Notes under the pieces: model-generated
What the model was told of the DNA's origin: nothing
The model's database searches: none
What the model saw: the letters and a program-made list of their open reading frames with translations, nothing else
Assembly: GCA_947095535.1 (NCBI GenBank)
Contig: OX352773.1
Location: 108,483,450-108,547,449 of the forward strand
Direction of reading: 5' to 3'
From: Poecilobothrus nobilitatus
Lineage: Eukaryota > Arthropoda > Insecta > Diptera > Dolichopodidae
DNA: 64,000 nucleotides
Program-made: the position numbers and the translations under genes
Shown here: in pieces, positions 57,257 through 64,000 of the stretch
Layout of the letters: each line of letters starts with the position of its first letter
How positions within the stretch are numbered: position 1 is the stretch's first letter

Positions 57257-58639
57257 TTCAGCAGCCATAGGTAAATCTTTATGTTTATTATGTATATGTA
57301 TTGGATATACAAGATCAACATATATCCAAATTCAGAATTATCTGGAAAATTGAAATCTAAATATTCCAGTTTTTGACCCATTCTAGATTTTTATAGGCTA
57401 AGAATTGCATCATACTCCAAGAATATATGGCATTTATATCATACTACATAAGAAATTTAGATTCCTGATTAGCATCATAATCAGGAGTATATTTATTATT
57501 AGCTTTTGCATATCTCTTGCTGCACTGTGTAAGACCTCCACTAATTTCCTTTGAACTTCCCTTTGAATTCCCTCAATGAACATTAACACGTCAACATCAT
57601 CAATTAATTCAATTTCTACATCAGTCATTTTTAACATTGCATCTCACGCAAAACCTGGTATAGTGTAATAATGTGCAGAGTCTAAACCATAATTATTAAT
57701 ACAGTTTTCTCTGAAATTTTCAAAAACATCGGCTAGTAGAAGAACGTCGATTTTTAAATAAATATCACTATATTCTCCACGAGTTCTAATATCAAAATTT
57801 TTTAAAATATTTTTTGCATGTTTATAATCTTCTAAACTTATTTGAGTTTTTTCTAAAGAACTGTAAAAATACTTTCTTTTAGGCAGTTGAACTTCATCAA
57901 GATTTATTCAATTTTTTATGTGTTGATAAGGAAAAACTTGTTTTCTGGTTAACAAATTAAAATTTTCATTACTTAAATTAGGAAATTAATATCTATATAA
58001 GATGATAGTTTTGATAATGATGATGTCATAAATCGAAAGCAATCTATAAATTTAAAAATAATTTCACTACCTTTTATATATTTAATTATTGAAATATAGT
58101 TTTCGTATTATTTCAATGAACATTTACTCAAATTATGAAAAACTATTGGAGCATCATATTTACTCAAATTATGAAAAACAATTGGAATTATTTTACAATT
58201 TTTATAATTAATATTACAACTTTTTTTTTAATAAACCTCTATAATTTTATTTTATTTTATTATAAATACCAAGCAAGGTATGTACATATTATATGAATAC
58301 AATTATTATTTTTTTTTTCGTTTTTTTAACAATGATATAATACACAGAAAAAGAAAACTAAAACATGAAATGATATTACAGGGCGCTTAACTTACCTTAA
58401 AAAGCAAACAAAAAAATTTAAAAATTAAATTATTTATCAATTTTTCCTTTTTTCTTTTTTAATATTGACATTAAATACAAAACAATACTTAAATTCGTAA
58501 TAAAACTTTAATTTTTACAATATGACATAATTTAAAATTTAAATGTATAATTATGAATTAAAATGACATAAAAAAAGTTGTGTAAGGTCATTGAAAGGAA
58601 AAATGTTGATGTAATTTAGATTCAAATGTTCTTTTTGAA

Positions 58640-60240
58640 ATTAATGAAGAAAAAATATGACTGTGCTTATTGAAGATAGTGGAACATCTATTTATTGGTT
58701 AATTTCTTCCGTATTCTGTTCTATGAGTTTGTTCAACTAAGAATCTCGTGTATGTTGTTGGCCCCATCATTTACGATAAATTTGTTTTTCAAATATTTAA
58801 TGTTAATATAGTCATAAAGAACATCGTAGGTGAAACAAGATGAAGAAATTTTCCTTCGAGATGACAAGGTTAGCATTTTTAAAAATTTAAGTCTTATATT
58901 ATAACTCGGAAGATCAGCATAGTCGGAAGGATTAAACTGAATTCTTAAAGCAAATAAGGGAAATTGTTTTTGAACTGATTCAATTCTATCAGAATTTATT
59001 TGAAAAACTGGATCCCAAATAATGTTACCATATTCTAGAATAGATCGTATTAGGAAACAGTAGAAATAAATACAGCTAAAATAATAAAATAATAAACAGT
59101 AATAGATAAATACAGCTTTTGTCACTGCTATATTGTTAAATTCTTTCGCTCTTCTTTTAATAAATCCCAACATTTTATTTATGACCTAATTTGTCAGCTA
59201 AGTCAGAAATAAATATATTAAACAAGAGTGGACCTAAAGGACTACCTTGCGGTACTTCTGAAGTGACATCGATAGTTTTTGATAATATACCTTGGAATTT
59301 AACATTTTTAATTTCTTCCAGTAAGATAAGAATGGAGCCATATAAGAAAAGCACCACATGTACCAAACGTGGCAAGTTTTTTTTAACAAAATGATACAAT
59401 CAATACGATCAAAAGCTTTGCTGAAATCTGTGTAAATTGCATCAACTTGGTACCCTTTTTTCATTTGATTCAAAATTTCAGATTTGTATGTCATAAGGTT
59501 CGTAGTAGTAGAACGGCCTTTTCTAAAACCATGCTGTTGTTCATTAAATTTTGTATCGATAATTGGCATAATTTTCTCGACAAGAATTTTTTCGAACATT
59601 TTAGGTATAGATGATAAAATAGCTATACCCAGGTAGTTTTCCACAGATGCTTTATCACCCTTTTAATGAATAGGAGTCAAAAAGGAGGATTTCCATACAT
59701 CTGGAAAAATCCCTGTCGATAATGGCCAATTAAAAATGCAGCGGGTGAACAAGATATTGAGCACAATTGTACAAAAAGGTCGGCGTGATTAAGTCACGAC
59801 CAGCACCTTTTTTGGTGTCAAGGTTCTTTAATGCTTCAAAAATGTCATTGTCAGAAAGATGCAAGTCGGAAATTAATGAATTAGGACTATTTATTGAATT
59901 AAAATTTATATAATCCCTATTAGCAAAGAGTTCTTGTGGCTGATAAACTTTTTGAAAATTATCAGCAAAGAAATTACAGATATTTCTGTAATTAGTCTAT
60001 TACCGATATTAGTAACATAATTGTCATATGCTAAATTTGCTTTAAGCTTAAAATCTAAGGCTTAAAATCTTTAAGCTTAAAATTAAATCCTTGTAAGTAT
60101 TCAGCAAGTTAATGTTAGGATTATTTGTATTTTTTATTCTTTTGAAGAGTTTATTGCGTTGATTACGCAATATCCTGAGATCTCTATTTAACCAAGGTTC
60201 AGTGGTTTTATCTTTTTTTCGTATTTTTGGCACAAATGAA
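58640..60240 (-). pseudogene. RT and C-terminal region of the jockey-like LINE, deleted core
   Basis: A linker (WLNRDLRILRNQRNKLFKRI, 60,190) is followed by NEQQHGFRKGRSTTTNL and YTDFSKAFDRID (59,430), then in another frame EVPQGSPLGPLLFNIF (59,240). Compared with 12,130-13,362, about 0.32 kb holding the FADD catalytic box is missing: LGHK stands almost directly before MLGFIKRRAKEF. A short internal insertion of about 48 bp lies near 59,060. The C-terminal frame ends near 58,733. Confidence 0.85.
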
Positions 60241-60340
60241 TTAATTATTTCAAAAATTGTTAAATAGAAGATAGAGATAGATGAGTTAATATCTTGTTGT
60301 GATAACAGGTCGGGCCAATTAATAACTAATAAAGCATAAT

Positions 60341-61261
60341 TTATACTTTGGTAGTCAGAGTTTTAAAATCATATACAATTGTATTATTGTATGATTTGGA
60401 AAGGTTTGGGCTAGTAGTTGTAAAGTCGAAGATGATTGCGTTACGATGAGTGGTGTTAGTAAAACGATTTTCTGCATCATCAAAGAGTTTTACCACCACT
60501 CTGTCATATGAATTCGAAAATGCTAGATCCAACCATTTGTTGTTGTTATTAAGAAAACTGATAATCTGTTGCAAAGTTTTACCATAAAAAGCACTAATAA
60601 GATCGAAATCTATTTCCTCAAGAAAATTGATTAATAACAACAGATTATCTTATTCGTTAATTACAAAAGAAATTGTAGAGCGATTAAAATTACCAAACAC
60701 AAAACTATAATTCTCTTAATTCATTTTAGCGATAATACTGTCATATATATCGTAAAAATGCAAATATGAAGAGTTGTCAGAATTAGGAGGAAAGTAAACT
60801 ATACCAAGGTACAAATTTGTACCTAGATCTATTTTTATAAATTGGTGTTCGAATAAGTGACTCGTTATAGTAACTAGAGGTATACTAGACAAGTTATTTT
60901 TACTGCAATTAGCACACCGCCTGCTCTTGAACAGTTATTAGAAAGATAATCACTGTCGCCAATTACTGTCCAGAATTTCTTCGTTTTTAAAAGAGTCATT
61001 TAACCATGTTTCAGTGATAGCTAGTTCACTAAAAGTACATGATTTTGCATTAATTTATAATTGTTTAAGTTTACTTCTCATACCACTGCAGTTGTGGTAC
61101 AAAATTTTAAGTTTATTGATATTAAGTTTGTTAATGTGATTAGCTAATGTAATAATGTTTATATTATTGTTAATAGAAGAAATTGGACATTTACTTGGAC
61201 AAAACTTGTTATAATTTTCTCGCGACTGATATAAGTGGTTGTAATAATTGTAATATGACAA
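60341..61261 (-). pseudogene. Endonuclease of the jockey-like LINE
   Basis: The frame at 61,261-61,055 ends in KILYHNCSGMRSKLKQL, the N-terminal strand. The frame at 60,640-60,341 holds FLNNNNKWLDLAFSNSYDRV and THRNAIIFDF, the last part with an S/T-H motif. Stops break the middle, where the catalytic Glu and GDFN box should be. Confidence 0.7.
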
Positions 61262-63076
61262 TGATCTTTCACCTTTATATTATTAATGGTAAACCGTTTT
61301 TCACATATGTGACATGTGATAGCAAAATGAAATTCTGCCAGATGAAATGATGTTATTGTTGTCATAGGTCTATAATTAAGAAATATATTTTCAACTTGAT
61401 GTGCGATTTGTTCTAATTCTTTAGCAAACCATTTACCACAATTTAGACCTCTATAACTTGCGTAGAAAGATAATTGATCATTATAAGTTTTAAAAAAAAA
61501 CCTACACTGTGAGCTATATGTTCTTGATATTGTTTCATGTTTTGAATTATTTTTGCGATTGGTTTAAGTATGCATTCAAAATCAATATATATAAATAAAG
61601 GGGACCTGCTGCTTGTTTTTAAAATTTTGAAAATTTATTATTTTTTCTTCTGCAAATGTAACTTTGTACTCATTGAATATTTTACAATTTTCTAAATGTT
61701 TTTTAAACTACTATAACTGTAGAAAAAATGCATACATCGATCAAAAACACATTTCTTTCCATTATGCTTTGACACTTGACCTGCTAATAGCCTAGAAATG
61801 TTTTTTATCCATACATAATGATAATTTGATATATCATTCTTTTCATATTGATTTTGAAATATAAATAGATTAACATGTCTTTCGTCATGTTTTTACATGT
61901 CGAGCTTGTAATTCTTTAAAACTTTTTCCATTTTTATGCAATTAATATAAATTAATGCTTATGTTATTTATTTTCTCTATTTTTTTATTTCTTCTCTTGC
62001 TACTGAGAAACAAATTCCTTCTACTTTTTGAAATGTTGAAAAATGTGGATAACTACTAACACAATCAATATAGGAATCGGTTGGGTAAAGTGCTGAAACA
62101 ATTGCCCATGCAAAGCAGCAGTTACCTCTATTTTTTAAATTAACACATGCTTTTTTGCTTGAATTTTCTTTCGGTAAATCAATTTATGAAGAACCTAACA
62201 TTGGTGTATAATTATTTATAATCAACACTAAATTTACAATTTCTTTCAAGGCGCATCCAGAGTCTTTTTCTTGAAATTCTTCCAAGTCTTCATCAAAATA
62301 ATATTTCTTAAATGATTTTCGAACCATTTTGATAAATTCATGTCTCTCGATATAACATTATTTTTTGTGTTCATATATTTATATTCTTCAATTATATTTC
62401 CATCAGAAATGTTTTTTTTGAAAATTACTTATTATTATAGAATATTACCATAAAATATTCCATTAACTTTAAGAAAGCTTTCTTTTTTAAAATATTTTTT
62501 ATATGACGAATAAAAACTTTTTCACATAATGATAGGAATTTTATGGCATCTTTCAAAAGCATATTGATTATAATAAAAGTTTTTATGCGATTTTGAAATG
62601 CACTGTCTATAAAATTACATTTGATTTTAGGTGTTGTTCGTTTAGTCTTTACAATTTTTGCTATGATATTCTTTAACGTGAGCAATAGTACAAATGATTT
62701 TATTTTTATCACCGGTAGTTTTAACACATTTAACTAAGGAATTTAATTCTTTAATATATTTTATATATTCCTTTAAATCTTGTTTCACTTTTTTTTAATT
62801 CTGTCCACATTTTGGAATTAATAATTTAGCATGATTTACTATGAAATTTACACGCTCCATTACAAAGAAAAAAGAAAACTAAAATAATTGCTAATGAAAT
62901 TATTTTACTTGAAATGAAATTTTATACTGTAAAAAAAAATTCTGTGTAATCCCTGATACAATCAAATAAAAACAAAAACTTATGTCCTATATATACTTAA
63001 GCTACAAACAAATTTTTGTTTTTATTGTTTATTTTATTTTTAGTTATTTTTAATTTTTAATTTAGTTATTACTCCT

Positions 63077-64000
63077 TTAAATGTTCGATTGAATAATGAC
63101 CCCAAGGTAGTTTGTTGTAACTGCATGGATTAAATATCTTTTATTATTAAATGGGCTAAGTAATATTTTTTTATGTGTAGTAGTAAAAAGTTTATGTTTT
63201 CTGGATTGAATATAATTTTGTTCGTGTGTGTATTCACATTTCTCATCAAGAGCAGTTTTATAATTTTCAAATGTAATTTCTTTTTGCAAAATAACATTTA
63301 TAAACCCTTAGCTTTTTTAATAGTTTGAGGTTCGCTAAGTATATTCAAAGCATAAATTTTACCTTATTCTCATCCTTCATCAATCCAGGAATTTTTTTAT
63401 TAACTTGAGGCATAGCAAAAACATCTTCAATTGTTATTTCATAAATAAGCGAATCAGTATCTGTATAACATAACTGAAAATTATCATCATATTTCTTCTG
63501 AATGTCCTCGTAATGAAACTCATACAATTTAGTTTTTGAAATATCTAATATAATTATTCCAATATATGCTGTTTTATTAAAAATTACTTCCGTTTTTAAT
63601 AATTTAATTGCAACTAAATTTTTATTGAAAATTGAACGAGAATGGAAGTTTGGTTTTGCAATCAAAGCTTCAGCCCCATAATAACCATACCAGGATGATA
63701 CAAGATGAATATTTCTCCGAATACGAACATTTTACATTGTATTGCCGTAAATCGTATTGCTAAATAATTTGAAAAAAGTTTTTTCGAATTCATTTTTAGC
63801 ATTTTTTTTTAAATTTGCATTTAATTCAATAAAGGGTTCCAAACAAATAGTTTGGGAAAATTTTATTGCTCGATGAATTTTTGTTAACTTTAAACAATTA
63901 TTTAAATATTGCTTGAAATTTCTATAATGGATGACATAATTTTTGTATTATTTAATGTTGCGATCATTTTCATTTCCTTAAAATTAGGAGGTGCACTTTT
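63077..64000 (-). pseudogene. Second Polinton polymerase B copy, C-terminal part, runs off the edge
   Basis: The same palm and C-terminal segments as at 56,333-57,256: YTDTDS near 63,470 and KRYLIHAV near 63,110. The frameshift and the stop after NTIYGNTM are kept, so it is a copy of an already broken gene. The frame at 63,345-63,665 differs from the first copy at one residue (Cys to Phe near its end). The rest lies beyond the window. Confidence 0.9.

Larger units (their letters stand above)
58238..61262 (-). mobile_element. Jockey-like LINE inserted in the Polinton polymerase gene
   Basis: On the - strand it runs from about 61,262 to a TAAAATAAAATAAAAT tail near 58,240. It carries an endonuclease start (KILYHNCSGMRSKL), endonuclease and linker parts, RT and C-terminal region. 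No ORF1 is seen. On both sides lie polymerase B segments that continue each other, proving the nested insertion. It is related to the copy at 12,130-13,987, including the sequence before the tail. Confidence 0.88.
56333..62900 (-). pseudogene. Polinton/Maverick protein-primed DNA polymerase B, interrupted
   Basis: On the - strand, from 62.9 kb downward: an N-terminal part (SAFQNRIKTF, FQEKDSGCALKEI), the segment with LENCKIFNEYKVTFAEEK, the exonuclease I box IYIDFECIL (about 61,580), a Cys/His pair CHICEKRF...DHCH (61,300), the exonuclease II-like PIVFHNLSKYD (58,180), KIDVLLLADVFENF, palm box YDINAIYSWSM (57,400), the KLTKIHRAIKFSQ region (57,140), and palm box YTDTDS (56,730). The C-terminus is NNKRYLIHAV. 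That is the family-B order of Polinton polymerases, which replicate the element. A 3-kb LINE is inserted at 58,238-61,262, and stops and frameshifts are present, for example after NTIYGNTM near 56,990. Inactive. Confidence 0.88.

Overview
This window looks like repeat-rich insect nuclear DNA, most likely from a fly (Diptera). The reasons are the very high A+T content, the one host gene with 49-156 bp introns, many TATGTATGTA-type runs, P-element-like and DINE-1-like (Helentron-type) remnants, and several jockey-type LINEs. Nothing prokaryotic is present. The species cannot be named from sequence alone.

Only one gene is clearly a functional host gene. It is an 8-exon orthologue of FAM120A (constitutive coactivator of PPAR-gamma-like protein 1) on the + strand at 28,882-32,903, encoding about 1109 residues. 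It is followed by about 6 kb of AT-rich DNA in which I recognise no transposon coding sequence.

Layout. 1-1.67 kb: a perfect GTTATT hexamer array that runs off the left edge, next to a tRNA-like sequence. 2.3-2.8 kb: a long inverted repeat. 2.9-5.4 kb: jockey-like LINE remnant. 5.7-10.3 kb: Ty3/gypsy-like pol and gag on the - strand, split by a DINE-1-like element. 10.5-14 kb: two more LINE remnants with a pair of look-alike hairpins between them. 14-16.3 kb: a LINE tail split by a hAT element with intact 8-bp target duplications, then a jockey-type ORF1. 16.3-21.3 kb: minisatellite, LINE tail, P-like transposase remnant and a MITE. 21.3-27.9 kb: a dead LINE with a second MITE, most of it duplicated in tandem (unit about 3.1 kb). 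28.9-32.9 kb: FAM120A. 33-46 kb: mostly non-coding, with a LINE endonuclease remnant, a 35-bp hairpin, a ~0.7-kb tandem array and a second P-like transposase remnant. 46-50 kb: an R1-like and an RTE-like LINE meeting tail to tail. 50.4-51.3 kb: tRNA-like sequence and LINE fragment. 52.7-64 kb: Penelope-type GIY-YIG nuclease, Polinton integrase tail, and Polinton DNA polymerase B. The polymerase is split by a jockey-like LINE, and its 3' part is repeated at the right edge.

Almost all mobile-element genes carry stops, frameshifts, deletions or insertions, so the window is mainly a record of nested insertions and recent duplications. Apart from the FAM120A orthologue, intact-looking reading frames are rare: a small ORF at 55,945-56,199 beside the Polinton polymerase, and the open GIY-YIG segment at 52,757-53,060.
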